The notes under the pieces were generated by a model that did no database searches, was not told the DNA's origin, and saw only the letters and a program-made list of their open reading frames with translations. From Rhodoferax sp. (GTDB lineage: Bacteria; Pseudomonadota; Gammaproteobacteria; Burkholderiales; Burkholderiaceae_C), in assembly GCF_025354435.1 (NCBI RefSeq), contig NZ_JANXMU010000040.1, positions 1 through 64,000 of the forward strand: DNA of 64,000 nucleotides, in the 5' to 3' direction. The position numbers and the translations under genes are program-made. Below, in pieces: positions 1-8,377 of the stretch (position 1 is its first letter; each line of letters begins with the position of its first letter).

Positions 1-64
1 GTTTGCGGTGCTGGGCGAATCCCGCTTCTTGGTCGGCGGCCAGGGCCAGGGTGTGTTGCTTCAT
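1..64 (-). CDS. IS5-family transposase, N-terminal fragment (incomplete at window edge)
   Basis: From the ATG at 64 the minus strand encodes MKQHTLALAADQEAGFAQHR and then leaves the window. This opening closely resembles that of IS5-family DDE transposases common in Burkholderiales, which begin MKQ-TLA-AAD and then run into an RKPTRR-like segment. An AAGGCGAC stretch a few bases upstream can act as the ribosome binding site. Only 21 residues are visible, so no catalytic residue can be checked. The gene sits at the end of the element that interrupts the adjacent porin gene. Confidence 0.6.
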   Translation of the reverse strand, partial: MKQHTLALAADQEAGFAQHRK

Positions 65-136
65 CTTTGTCGCCTTGTGAGGGATGACAATACCAATGCA
101 AGTCACGCGCCAGGTCGGGACTTATTCAGCGTTGCC
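1..136 (-). mobile_element. IS5-family insertion sequence, one end (runs off the window)
   Basis: The first bases hold the start of a transposase read on the minus strand, preceded by about 70 bases of non-coding element end. The porin reading frame stops making sense at 136-140. There the minus strand reads TTAA followed by GGCAACGCTGAATAAG, which I take as a 4-bp target site (137-140) and the terminal inverted repeat of the element. IS5-group elements are known to insert at short TA-containing targets. The other end and the duplicate target site lie outside the window, so the family call rests on the transposase N-terminus and the boundary position. Confidence 0.7.
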
Positions 137-701
137 TTAACGAACCCTTGACCGGGCCGACAAATGGGCTGGCGTAGTAGACCGTGTTGTTGCCGCGTGC
201 CAGGTAGTCGCTGCCGGCCACGGCGGGCAGACCGTTGGCGGCAGTGGTGCCGGCACCCCAGACCTGGCCGGTGGAGGCAAAGCCCGACGAGTCGTAGAGC
301 TGGTTGGTGGAGCCGCGCAGTGCGTCGAACGCGGTCAGTATGCGGCCCAGGCGCAGTTCGCCGAAACCACCCGATATCCCGACATAGGCACCCCGGTTGA
401 AGCCGATGTCCGAGTTGGACACCCGGGTCACCGTGCCGTTGTCGGCGTTGAAGCCTTGTTCCAGCACAAAGCTGGTTTTCAGGCCGCCACCCATGTCTTC
501 GGTGCCGTGCAGGCTCCAGTGGCTGGCCTGTGCGCCGCCGCTGTCGACCACGGTGTTGTTGCTCAGCGGGGTTGCGCCCACTTTGTGCCGGGTTTGGCCG
601 ACCCACACATCGACGATGCCGGACAAGGTCACGCTGGATTGGGCCGAAGCGGCGCTGGCGCATGCGCCGAGGGCCAGCGCAACGACGAGTTTGGATTGCA
701 T
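126..701 (-). pseudogene. Outer-membrane porin gene, 3' part removed by IS insertion
   Basis: The product starts with a clear signal peptide (MQSKLVVALALGACASAASA, cut after AQ) followed by SSVTLSGIVDVWVG, the first beta strand typical of OmpC-like porins of Burkholderiales. The GAQASHWSLHGTEDMGGGLK and FGELRLGRILTAFD segments are also porin signatures. Family members are about 330-380 residues. This one ends after 191, and its last residues (LRQR) are encoded by the insertion sequence. Without the remaining strands the barrel cannot close, so it is very likely dead. A TAGGAGA ribosome site precedes the ATG at 701. A palindromic operator lies upstream at 750-764, matching that of the adjacent catabolic operon, so the porin probably once served uptake of the same substrate. 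Confidence 0.85.
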
Positions 702-749
702 GGGAATGGGTCTCCTAGGGTAAAAATGAAATTTTATTAGTCATACGTC

Positions 750-764
750 AGTCGTCTGACGACT
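750..764. promoter_or_regulatory. Palindromic operator upstream of the porin (GntR-type)
   Basis: AGTCGTCTGACGACT is a perfect 15-bp palindrome about 50 bases upstream of the porin start. Its GTCTGAC core recurs before the dehydratase operon at 1788-1806 and 1822-1829. The gntR gene encoding an FCD-type regulator lies between the two sites, which is the usual arrangement for a local repressor. Assignment to that regulator is inference. Confidence 0.65.
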
Positions 765-894
765 TGGCGAATGGTAAGAAAAAGACATTCCCTGTGGAAT
801 CAGTGAAAACCCTCGGTTTGTGGTTTTAAGCGCGCTGTGCGGGGCGATGCCTGCAGCTTTCGATGCGGACTGGCAGCTGCCGGATGCGGGGCGT

Positions 895-1668
895 TTAGCT
901 GCCGCTGCTGTCCGTATTGGCGCGCATGCGCTCGCGGCTGTTGCTCAGGTGCATGAACATCGCCGCCCGCGCGGCGGCGGCATCGCCCCGGCGAATAGCC
1001 TCGTAAATGGCTTCGTGCTCGCGCTGGGTGATGGCCTTGCCACTCTCCAGCATGGGCTGGGCTTCGCCAAAGCGGGTTGCGGTTTTGCGGTCGCCTGCGG
1101 CACCCGTGGCTGCATCTGGTGCCGACCGTGGAATCGTGGCGTTGCCCAGACTGGTCAGCACTTCTTCGAAGTATTCGTTGCCGGTGGCGGCAGCGATCTG
1201 CACGTGGAACTGGAAGTCGGGTTCGGTGGTGCTGCCGCCTGCGCGGCGCTGCAGATCGAACGCGTCCAGCGCGGCGCGCATGGCCAGCAGGTGGTCTTCG
1301 CGGCGGCGCACGGCGGCCAGGCTGGCGGCTTCGGATTCGATGCTGATCCGCAGTTCCAGCATGGCCAGCTTTTGGCGCACCTGGAGATCGCGCGCGCCGA
1401 TGGCCAGCAAAGGCTCGGGGGTGGCGGAGGCTAGTACAAAGGTGCCCACGCCCTGCCGGGTTTCGACCAGGCCACTGGCCTGCAGGCGGGACATGGCTTC
1501 GCGCACCACCGTGCGGCTGACGCCGAATTCCTGCATCAGCCCGGGTTCCGATGGCACCCGGTCGCCAGGCTTGAGCGCCCCGCTGTGGATGCGCTCGGAA
1601 ACCCCGTCGACCACCCGCTGCGGCTGGCTTTTGGTCCGCGTAGGAGGGTCTGGCAGCGTAGGGCGCAT
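895..1668 (-). CDS. GntR-family transcriptional regulator, FadR/FCD subfamily
   Basis: 257 residues. Residues about 17-85 form a GntR winged helix (RIHSGALKPGDRVPSE, then FGVSRTVVREAMSRLQASGL and the wing GVGTFVL). Residues about 100-235 form an all-helical FCD ligand domain with the EAASLAAVRRR and AIYEAIRRGDAAAARAAM helices typical of regulators that sense organic or sugar acids. The gene is transcribed away from the enolase-family dehydratase operon and faces the porin. Palindromes with a GTCTGAC core sit before the porin and the operon, and a half site (TGACGAC) lies before this gene near 1725. It probably represses the whole locus until a sugar-acid ligand binds. The actual ligand cannot be read from sequence. 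Confidence 0.9.
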   Translation of the reverse strand: MRPTLPDPPTRTKSQPQRVVDGVSERIHSGALKPGDRVPSEPGLMQEFGVSRTVVREAMSRLQASGLVETRQGVGTFVLASATPEPLLAIGARDLQVRQKLAMLELRISIESEAASLAAVRRREDHLLAMRAALDAFDLQRRAGGSTTEPDFQFHVQIAAATGNEYFEEVLTSLGNATIPRSAPDAATGAAGDRKTATRFGEAQPMLESGKAITQREHEAIYEAIRRGDAAAARAAMFMHLSNSRERMRANTDSSGS

Positions 1669-1787
1669 GGTGGGGTGGGGCTGTGGGGGAGCTGGTGACT
1701 ATAACGCGGCCTGGTGTCTCACCTGACGACTGATGCCACTTGGGAGGCAGCAGAGAAAAATAAGTAATTTAAGGGTTTCTACTTATT

Positions 1788-1806
1788 CAACACGTCTGAC
1801 GTGTTG
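1788..1806. promoter_or_regulatory. Perfect 19-bp palindromic operator before the dehydratase operon
   Basis: CAACACGTCTGACGTGTTG is a perfect inverted repeat around a central T, 48 bases before the dehydratase ATG. It shares the GTCTGAC core with the porin operator. A weaker copy of the core (AGTCTGACGACC) follows at 1822-1833, between this site and the start codon. Two spaced sites suggest cooperative binding by the adjacent GntR dimer. Confidence 0.7.
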
Positions 1807-1853
1807 CTTAAAATTCACTCCAGTCTGACGACCGATGACATAGAAAGAGTCTT

Positions 1854-3008
1854 ATGAAAATTGCAAGCGTACGCGGTACCGAATTCACCTTCCCGACCCG
1901 CCGGTCGGTGGACACGGCGGGCCATTCCCACCCCGGCCCTGAGGGCCTGGGCAAGATGGCCTTGTTGACCATCACCACCGACGAGGGGCACAGCGGCTAC
2001 GCGTTTGCGCCGCCCGAGGTGATCCGCCCGCATGTGCTGGAAGCCTTTGTGCGCAAAGTACTGGTGGGTCAGCACCCGTTCCAGCGCGAGCAGCTCTGGC
2101 ATGGCCTGGAGCACTGGCAGCGCGGCAGCGGCGGCCAGTTGACCGACCGCGCCCTGGCCGCCGTAGACCAGGCGCTGTGGGATTTGGCCGGCCGGGTGCT
2201 GGGCCAGCCGGTGTACCGTCTGATTGGCGGCTACCGCGACAAGGTGCCTGCCTACGGCAGCACCATGTGCGGTGACGAGCTCAAAGGTGGCCTGTCCACG
2301 CCACAGGAATACGGCGACTTCGTCCTGAAGCTGGTGGCGCGCGGCTACAAGGCCATCAAGCTGCACACCTGGATGCCGCCGGTGTCTTTTGCCCCCAGCG
2401 TGCCCATGGACATCCAGGCCTGCGCCGCCGTGCGTGAAGCCGTAGGCCCTAACGTTCCGTTGATGCTGGACGGCTACCACAACTACAGCCGTATCGACGC
2501 GCTGACCATTGGCCGCGCACTGGAAAAGCTCAACTTCACCTGGTTCGAGGAAATGATGAACGAGCAAAGCATGGCTTCGTACGCCTGGCTGGCCGACCAG
2601 CTCGACATCCCCATCGTCGGGCCCGAAAGCCTGTCGGGCAAGCACCACAGCCGGGCCGATTGGGTCAAGGCCGGTGCCTGCGACATTCTGCGTGCCGGGG
2701 TGCCGGGCGTGGGTGGCATTTCGCCGACGCTGAAGGTGGCGCACCTGGCCGAATCCTTTGGCATGCAGTGCGAAGTACACGGCAACGGCGCGGCCAACCT
2801 GGCGGTCTGCGCAGCCATCAAAAACTGCCGCTGGTACGAACGCGGCCTGCTGCACCCCTTTCTGGAGTACGACGAAGTGCCCGCCTACCTGAACACCCTG
2901 GCCGACCCCATGGATGCCGACGGCTATGTGCACCTGTCGCAGCTGCCCGGTCTGGGCGAAGACATCAACTTCGCCTACATCGAAGCCCACACGCGCAATA
3001 GCTACTAA
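1854..3008 (+). CDS. Enolase-superfamily acid-sugar dehydratase (mandelate racemase group)
   Basis: 384 residues, normal length for the family. The N-terminal capping domain (1-130) leads into a TIM barrel. Visible active-site residues are K169-L-H171 at the end of the second barrel strand, metal ligands D206 (MLDGYHNY), E232 (WFEEMM) and E258 (GPESLSG) spaced exactly 26 apart as in mandelate racemase, D277, and H309 (CEVHGNGAAN). The first base motif is K-x-H rather than K-x-K. The reaction is probably dehydration of a sugar acid to a 2-keto-3-deoxy acid. It heads an operon with an ABC importer and is flanked by a GntR regulator, so the imported compound is probably its substrate. Specificity is not resolved. 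Confidence 0.8.
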   Translation: MKIASVRGTEFTFPTRRSVDTAGHSHPGPEGLGKMALLTITTDEGHSGYAFAPPEVIRPHVLEAFVRKVLVGQHPFQREQLWHGLEHWQRGSGGQLTDRALAAVDQALWDLAGRVLGQPVYRLIGGYRDKVPAYGSTMCGDELKGGLSTPQEYGDFVLKLVARGYKAIKLHTWMPPVSFAPSVPMDIQACAAVREAVGPNVPLMLDGYHNYSRIDALTIGRALEKLNFTWFEEMMNEQSMASYAWLADQLDIPIVGPESLSGKHHSRADWVKAGACDILRAGVPGVGGISPTLKVAHLAESFGMQCEVHGNGAANLAVCAAIKNCRWYERGLLHPFLEYDEVPAYLNTLADPMDADGYVHLSQLPGLGEDINFAYIEAHTRNSY

Positions 3009-3050
3009 AAGCCTCGCCGCGCTGCCCATCCATCTTGAGGAGACACTTCC

Positions 3051-4658
3051 ATGAACCCCACAACGTTATTGCGCCAATGCGCGCTTGCCTTGGCGCTGAG
3101 TGCCCTGGGTGCCGCCGGACAGGCCAAGACCCCAGACGACCAGTTGATCATTGGCTTCAGCATGAATAACCTGCTGTCGCTGGACCCGGCTGCGGCCACC
3201 GGTAACGACGTGGTGGAGCTGGCCGCCAACCTGTACGACTACCTGATCGAGCTGGACCCGCAGGCGATCAGCAAAATGCAGCCCGGCCTGGCCGAAAGCT
3301 GGAAGGTGTCTGCCGACGGCCGCAGCATCACCCTGGTGCTGCGCAAGGGCGTGAAATTCCAGTCGGGCAATCCGCTCACGGCCGACGACGCGGCATGGTC
3401 GCTGCAGCGCGTGCTCAAGCTGAACCTGGCCATGGCCTCGCCCTGGAAGAGCTATGGCTTCACCGCCCAGAATGTGGACAAGGCCGTGCGCGCCACCGAT
3501 GCCACCACTCTGGTGATCGACCTGCCCGAACCCACCGACCCGAAAATGGTGCTCTACACCCTGGCCACCTCGGTCAGCGCCGTGGTGCTAGACCGTAAGA
3601 AGGTGCTGGAAAACGAGAAAAATGGCGATATGGGCGCGGCCTGGCTGACCACCCACGCCGCCGGTTCCGGCCCGTTTTCGCTGGCGGAATGGCGTGCCAA
3701 AGATGCGCTGCTGATGAACCGCTTTGACGGCTACTGGCGCGGCCCGGCCAAGCTCAAGCGCGTCATCATGCGGCACATGACCGAGTCGCAGTCGCTGCGC
3801 CTGATGCTGGAGCGCGGCGACCTAGACGTGGCCTCGGGCATGTCGGTGCCCGATATCGAGTCCATGAAGAAAAACGCCGAGGCAGTGGTCAGCCCGGTGC
3901 GGCGTGGCACGCTGTACTACGTGGCCGTCAGCATGAAAGACCCCAAGTTTGCCGACAAGCGCGTGCGCCTGGCGATCCGCAACCTGATCGACTACGACGG
4001 CATCAACACCACGGTAATGCCCAACTACGGCGTACTGCAGCAGCGCCCGGTGCAAATGGGCTTGCCCGCCAGCCTGCCCAGCCCCGGCTACAAGCTGGAT
4101 GTGGCGGCAGCCAAAAAACTGCTCACCGAAGCCGGCTTTCCCAACGGCTTTAAAACCACCATCCGCGTGCTGGCCGACCCGCCGTTCATCAACATCGCCA
4201 CCAGCCTGCAGGCCACGCTGGTCAAGGCCGGTATCGAAGCCAGCGTGCTGTCGGGCACGGGCAACCAAGTCTACGGTGCCATGCGCGAGCGCAACTTTGA
4301 AATTCTGGTGGGCCGTGGCGGCGGCGGGGTCGAACCGCATCCACACTCCAGCCTGCGCGCCCTGGTCTACAACCCCGACAACAGCGACGCGGCCAAGCTC
4401 ACCAACTTCCAGGGCTGGCGCACCTCGTTCTTCAGCCCCGAGCTGAACCAGCTGATCGAAAAGGCCGAGGTCGAGCGCGACGAAGCCAAACAGACCGCCC
4501 AGTACCAGGAGGCGCAGAAGCTGTACGACACCCAGGTCGGCGCGATCCAGCCGATCTCGCAAATGGTGGACACCGTGGTGCTGCGCAAGGACGTGCGCAA
4601 TTATTTTGGCCACCCGTCGGCCACCACCCGGCTGCGCGAGGTTTACAAGCAGCGCTGA
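3051..4658 (+). CDS. ABC transporter substrate-binding protein, family 5 (SBP_bac_5)
   Basis: 535 residues with a signal peptide of about 25 residues ending AGQA. The mature part carries family-5 features: DPAAATGNDVVELAANLYDY near the N-terminus, LAESWKVSADGRSITLVLRK, and the GNPLTADDAAWSLQRVL segment that follows the ligand site. Such proteins bind peptides, nickel or, in many proteobacteria, oligosaccharides and sugar acids. A GAGGAGA ribosome site precedes the ATG. It lies 42 bases after the dehydratase and is followed by two permeases and two ATPases, so it should deliver substrate to that importer in the periplasm. The enzyme next door suggests an acid sugar rather than a peptide. Confidence 0.9.
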   Translation: MNPTTLLRQCALALALSALGAAGQAKTPDDQLIIGFSMNNLLSLDPAAATGNDVVELAANLYDYLIELDPQAISKMQPGLAESWKVSADGRSITLVLRKGVKFQSGNPLTADDAAWSLQRVLKLNLAMASPWKSYGFTAQNVDKAVRATDATTLVIDLPEPTDPKMVLYTLATSVSAVVLDRKKVLENEKNGDMGAAWLTTHAAGSGPFSLAEWRAKDALLMNRFDGYWRGPAKLKRVIMRHMTESQSLRLMLERGDLDVASGMSVPDIESMKKNAEAVVSPVRRGTLYYVAVSMKDPKFADKRVRLAIRNLIDYDGINTTVMPNYGVLQQRPVQMGLPASLPSPGYKLDVAAAKKLLTEAGFPNGFKTTIRVLADPPFINIATSLQATLVKAGIEASVLSGTGNQVYGAMRERNFEILVGRGGGGVEPHPHSSLRALVYNPDNSDAAKLTNFQGWRTSFFSPELNQLIEKAEVERDEAKQTAQYQEAQKLYDTQVGAIQPISQMVDTVVLRKDVRNYFGHPSATTRLREVYKQR

Positions 4659-4704
4659 CCGCCCGGTTTAAGCGTCTAGCCCACCACCCCATGGAGAACC
4701 TTCT

Positions 4705-5721
4705 GTGACTACATCCACCTTCCGCGCCGCAGGCCACCGCCTGCTGAGCGTGGTGCTGACCCTGCTCGGTCTGCTGCTGCTGACCTTTGTGATTGGCCGC
4801 GTCATGCCGCTGGACCCGGTGCTGTCCATCGTTGGCCCCGATGCCGACCGCTCCACCTACGACCAGGTCTACCAGCAGTTGGGCCTGGACCGGCCCTTGC
4901 CGGTGCAGTTTGCGTACTACCTGCGCGACCTGCTGCACGGCGACCTGGGCAACGCCCTGCTCACCGGCCAGAAAGTCACCGACGACCTGGCCCGCGTGCT
5001 GCCCGCCACGGTGGAGCTGGCCACCCTGGCCATCGTACTGGGCACCGGCCTGGGCGTGCCGCTGGGCGTGTACGCCGCCACCCGGCGCGGCCGCCTGGCC
5101 GACCATGTGGTGCGCGTCATCAGCCTGTTTGGCTATTCCACCCCGGTGTTCTGGTTCGGCATGATGGGCCTGCTGGTGTTCTACGCCTGGCTGGGCTGGG
5201 CCGGGGGAGCAGGGCGCATCGACCTGGCGTTTGACGGCATGGTGGCCCCGCGCACCGGCCTGCTGTTGGTGGATTCGGCCCTGGCGGGCGAGTGGGAGGT
5301 GTTTCGCAACGCCCTTAAGTTCCTGCTGCTGCCCGCTTGCATTCTGGGCCTGCACTCCATGGCCCACATCAGCCGCATGACGCGTAGCTTCATGCTGGCG
5401 CAGCTGTCGCAGGAGTACATCACCACGGCCCGGGTCAAAGGCCTGTCGGAGCGCGGTGTGGTCTGGGGCCATGCGTTCCGCAACATCCTGGTGCAGTTGC
5501 TGACCATCGTGGCCCTGGCTTACGGCGGCTTGCTTGAAGGCGCGGTGCTGATCGAAACCGTATTCGCCTGGCCCGGCTTTGGCCAATACCTGACCAGCAG
5601 CCTGCTGCTGGGTGACATGAACGCCGTGATGGGCTGCGTGCTGGTGGTGGGGGTGATCTTCGTCACGCTGAACCTGTTGTCCGATGCCCTGTACCACGTG
5701 TTTGACCCGAGGACCCGCTAA
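4705..5721 (+). CDS. ABC transporter permease, DppB/OppB type
   Basis: 338 residues starting at GTG with a GGAGAA ribosome site 6 bases upstream. The N-terminal membrane helix (LSVVLTLLGLLLLTFVIGRV) is followed by the DPVLSIVGPDA and GLDRPLPVQFAYYLRDLLHG segments typical of DppB proteins. The inner-membrane permease motif is present: EYITTARVKGLSERGVVWGH followed by AFRNILVQL, which is the EAA loop that contacts the ATPase. It forms the first half of the membrane channel and partners the next gene. The stop codon TAA shares its last base with an ATG at 5721 that lies in the wrong frame for the downstream permease. Confidence 0.92.
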   Translation: MTTSTFRAAGHRLLSVVLTLLGLLLLTFVIGRVMPLDPVLSIVGPDADRSTYDQVYQQLGLDRPLPVQFAYYLRDLLHGDLGNALLTGQKVTDDLARVLPATVELATLAIVLGTGLGVPLGVYAATRRGRLADHVVRVISLFGYSTPVFWFGMMGLLVFYAWLGWAGGAGRIDLAFDGMVAPRTGLLLVDSALAGEWEVFRNALKFLLLPACILGLHSMAHISRMTRSFMLAQLSQEYITTARVKGLSERGVVWGHAFRNILVQLLTIVALAYGGLLEGAVLIETVFAWPGFGQYLTSSLLLGDMNAVMGCVLVVGVIFVTLNLLSDALYHVFDPRTR

Positions 5722-6622
5722 TGGCTGCCCTGACCTTATCCGACAAGACCGCATCCAGCACCCCCAGACGGCGGCGCAAGCGCTGCGGCAAAGCGCCCGC
5801 CGCATCCTGCAACGGCTGCTGCACAACCCCATGACCGTGGCGGGTCTGGTGGTGGTGGCCGCCCTGCTGCTGGTGGCCCTGTTTGCCCCGCTGATTGCCA
5901 CCCACAACCCGCTGGAGCAAGACCTAGGGCAGGCGCTGCTGGCCCCCAGCAACGCCCACTGGTTCGGCACCGACGAATATGGCCGCGACGTGTTCAGCCG
6001 CCTGGTGCATGGCTCGCGCATCTCGCTCTACATCATTGCCCTGGTGACGGTGATCGTGGGGCCGGTGGGGCTGGCAGTAGGCAGCATTGCTGGCTACTTC
6101 GGTGGCTGGGTGGACAACCTGTTCATGCGCGTCACCGACATCTTCATCTCCTTTCCCAGCCTGGTGTTGGCGCTGGCCTTTGTGGCCGCCCTCGGCCCGG
6201 GGTTGGACCACGCGGTGATTGCGATTGCGCTGACCGCCTGGCCGCCGATTGCGCGGCTGGCTCGGGCCGAAACCCTGTCGCTGCGCAACGCCGACTTTGT
6301 GGTGGCGGCCCAATTGCAGGGCGCGTCCAGCGGCCGCATTCTGCTGCGCTACATCGCACCGATGCTGATGTCGTCGGTGGTGGTGCGCCTGACCATGAAC
6401 ATGGCCAGCGTGATCCTGACCGCTGCGGGCCTGGGCTTTCTGGGCCTGGGTGCCCAGCCACCGCTGCCCGAATGGGGCGCGATGATCTCCAGCGGCCGCC
6501 GCTACATGATGGAGTGCTGGTGGCTGGTGGCCACGCCCGGTGCCGCCATCATGCTGGTCAGCCTGGCCTTCAACCTGCTGGGCGATGGCCTGCGGGATGT
6601 GCTCGACCCCCGCAATGAGTAA
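5684..6622 (+). CDS. ABC transporter permease, DppC/OppC type, with a disturbed 5' end
   Basis: The body is a normal DppC permease: NPMTVAGLVVVAALLLVALF helix, FGTDEYGRDVFSRLVHGSRI, GSIAGYFGGWVDNLFMRVTD, and the EAA loop (ADFVVAAQLQGASSGRILLR). The start is odd. The natural ATG at 5721, overlapping the previous stop, opens a frame (MAALTLSDKTASST) that terminates near the first helix. The correct frame has only ATG 5684, 38 bases inside the upstream gene, or ATG 5831 at the start of the first helix. A one-base change in the C run near 5761-5765 would join the 5721 start to the body. It may therefore be frameshifted, or translated from 5684. Confidence 0.8.
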   Translation: MPCTTCLTRGPANGCPDLIRQDRIQHPQTAAQALRQSARRILQRLLHNPMTVAGLVVVAALLLVALFAPLIATHNPLEQDLGQALLAPSNAHWFGTDEYGRDVFSRLVHGSRISLYIIALVTVIVGPVGLAVGSIAGYFGGWVDNLFMRVTDIFISFPSLVLALAFVAALGPGLDHAVIAIALTAWPPIARLARAETLSLRNADFVVAAQLQGASSGRILLRYIAPMLMSSVVVRLTMNMASVILTAAGLGFLGLGAQPPLPEWGAMISSGRRYMMECWWLVATPGAAIMLVSLAFNLLGDGLRDVLDPRNE

Positions 6623-7481
6623 ACCTGCCATGCAAAACGCTACTTCTACCCCCAAGTTGCAAGTCGAAGACCTGCACATCCGCTTCGCCACCCCCGATGG
6701 CCCCATGCACGCGGTGCGCGGCGTGTCGTTCAACCTGTCGCGGGAAAAGCTGGCCATCGTGGGCGAATCCGGCTCCGGCAAATCCACCGTGGGCCGGGCC
6801 CTGCTCAAGCTGCACCCGCGCAGCGCCAAGATCGAAGCGCGCAAGTTGGCCTTCGATAGCATCGACCTGCTGGGCGCCAGCCCCAAGACCATGCAGGCCA
6901 TCCGCGGCAAGCGTATGTCGATGATCATGCAAGACCCCAAGTACTCGCTCAACCCGGTGGTGCGCGTGGGCCAGCAGATCGCCGAGGCCTACCTGGCGCA
7001 CAACAAAGTGCCGCGGGCCGAAGCCTATGAGCGGACGCTGGCCATGCTGGAGTCGGTGCGCATCCGCGAGCCGCAGCGGGTGTTCAACCTGTACCCGCAC
7101 GAGGTCTCGGGTGGCATGGGCCAGCGCATCATGATTGCCATGATGCTCATCACCGAGCCCGAGATCCTGATTGCCGATGAACCCACCTCGGCACTGGACG
7201 TGTCGGTGCGCCTGCAGGTGCTGGCCGTGCTGGACGAACTGGTGGGCCAGCGCGGCCTGGGCCTGGTCTTCATCAGCCACGACCTGAACCTGGTGCGGCA
7301 TTTTTGCGACCGCGTGCTGGTGATGTACGCCGGGCGGGTGGTGGAAAGCATCGCCGCCGCCGACCTGGACAACGCTCAGCACCCCTACACCCGGGGCCTG
7401 CTCAGCGCCCTGCCCAGCCTGGACCAGCGCCGTGCGCGCCTGCCCGTGCTGCAACGCGACCCCACTTGGCTGACGGCTTAA
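6615..7481 (+). CDS. ABC transporter ATP-binding protein, DppD/OppD type
   Basis: 288 residues from the ATG at 6615, which overlaps the end of the permease gene by 8 bases and so favours translational coupling. An upstream in-frame start would intrude further into the permease. Walker A is GESGSGKST, the signature is VSGGMGQRI and Walker B is [12 protein letters not shown], followed by the switch histidine in FISHDLNLV. The C-terminal HPYTRGLLSALPSL segment is the oligopeptide/dipeptide-specific tail. It would power import together with the second ATPase, which is broken by a stop codon. Family-5 importers normally need both ATPases, so this intact copy may have no functional partner. Confidence 0.9.
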   Translation: MSKPAMQNATSTPKLQVEDLHIRFATPDGPMHAVRGVSFNLSREKLAIVGESGSGKSTVGRALLKLHPRSAKIEARKLAFDSIDLLGASPKTMQAIRGKRMSMIMQDPKYSLNPVVRVGQQIAEAYLAHNKVPRAEAYERTLAMLESVRIREPQRVFNLYPHEVSGGMGQRIMIAMMLITEPEILIADEPTSALDVSVRLQVLAVLDELVGQRGLGLVFISHDLNLVRHFCDRVLVMYAGRVVESIAAADLDNAQHPYTRGLLSALPSLDQRRARLPVLQRDPTWLTA

Positions 7482-7491
7482 GGACTTCCCC

Positions 7492-8259
7492 ATGACCATG
7501 ATCGATGTCAACGCCCTGCACCTGGCCTTCGGGGCCGTCAACGTGCTCAACAACGTCAACCTGCAGGTGCGCCAGGGCCAGTCCTTCGGGCTGGTAGGCG
7601 AATCGGGTTCGGGCAAAACCACGGTGCTCCGCTGCCTGGCCGGGCAGTACACGCACTGGGAAGGCAACTTGTAAATTGCAGGCCGTGCCCTGGGCCACAA
7701 GCTGGACCGGGCCCAAAAACTAGCCCAGTGCCGCGGGGTGCAGATGGTGTTCCAGGACCCCTATGGTTCGCTGCACCCGCGCCACACCATCCACACCGTG
7801 CTGGCCGAGCCGCTACGCATCCATGGCATGGACCAGGAGCGCGAACGCATCGAAAGCATCCTGACCAAGGTCGGGCTCAACAGCAGCTTCCGCTTCCGCT
7901 ACCCGCACCAGCTCTCGGGCGGCCAGCGCCAGCGCGTGGCGATTGCCCGCGCCCTGATTTTGGAGCCGCGCGTGCTGCTGCTGGACGAACCCACCTCGGC
8001 GCTCGACGTGTCGGTGCAGGCAGAAATTTTGAACCTGCTGGCCGACCTGCGGGAGCGCGACGGCCTGACGTATTTGATGGTCACCCACGACCTGGGCGTG
8101 GTGGCCTACCTGTGCGACCAGGTGGCGGTGATGCAGCACGGCAGCATTGTGGAAACGCTGGGCATCGAGGCCCTGTGCAACAACGCCGCGCAACACCCCT
8201 ACACCTGCATGCTGGTCGAGGCCAGCCGCTCGCACCGCCTAGATACAGCGGAAATTTAG
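7492..8259 (+). pseudogene. ABC transporter ATP-binding protein, DppF/OppF type, interrupted by an in-frame TAA
   Basis: Read straight through, 7492-8259 is a complete OppF-like ATPase of 255 residues. The first 60 codons carry the N-terminal sheet and Walker A (GESGSGKTT). TAA at 7672-7674 then stops translation. The same frame continues with IAGRALGHKLDRAQ, the Q-loop segment QMVFQDPYGSLHPRH, signature [15 protein letters not shown], Walker [12 protein letters not shown] and the HPYTCMLVEASR tail. No frameshift is involved; a single base change to a sense codon would restore it. Either the gene is dead, or the downstream part is translated separately from near 7744 without Walker A, which could not bind ATP normally. 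Confidence 0.85.
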
Positions 8260-8365
8260 GCTCACCCCCAGGCTACAGTGCAAGCGCTTTTCGCCCCCCC
8301 CTTGCAGGGGGCAACAGCAGCGGACTGGCGGAGCCAGATCCTCGCTGTTCTGGAAGGGGTGTTTA
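8260..8365 (-). repeat. Repeat B copy 1 (about 100 bp, double hairpin)
   Basis: Immediately after the broken ATPase. It contains a C-run/TTGCAGGGGGCAAC hairpin and the CTGGCGGAGCCAG hairpin, framed by CCCCCAGGCTACAG and a GGGGTGTTTAT end. Same family as copies at 14526, 33813, 38390, 51200 and 63777; orientation is opposite to copies 2, 5 and 6. Confidence 0.8.
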
Positions 8366-8377
8366 TCCGCTGAAATG

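Noticed and set aside
4432-6021. 529-codon minus-strand frame opposite the importer genes
   Set aside because: Gln/His-rich shadow of real genes; no domain or start signal.
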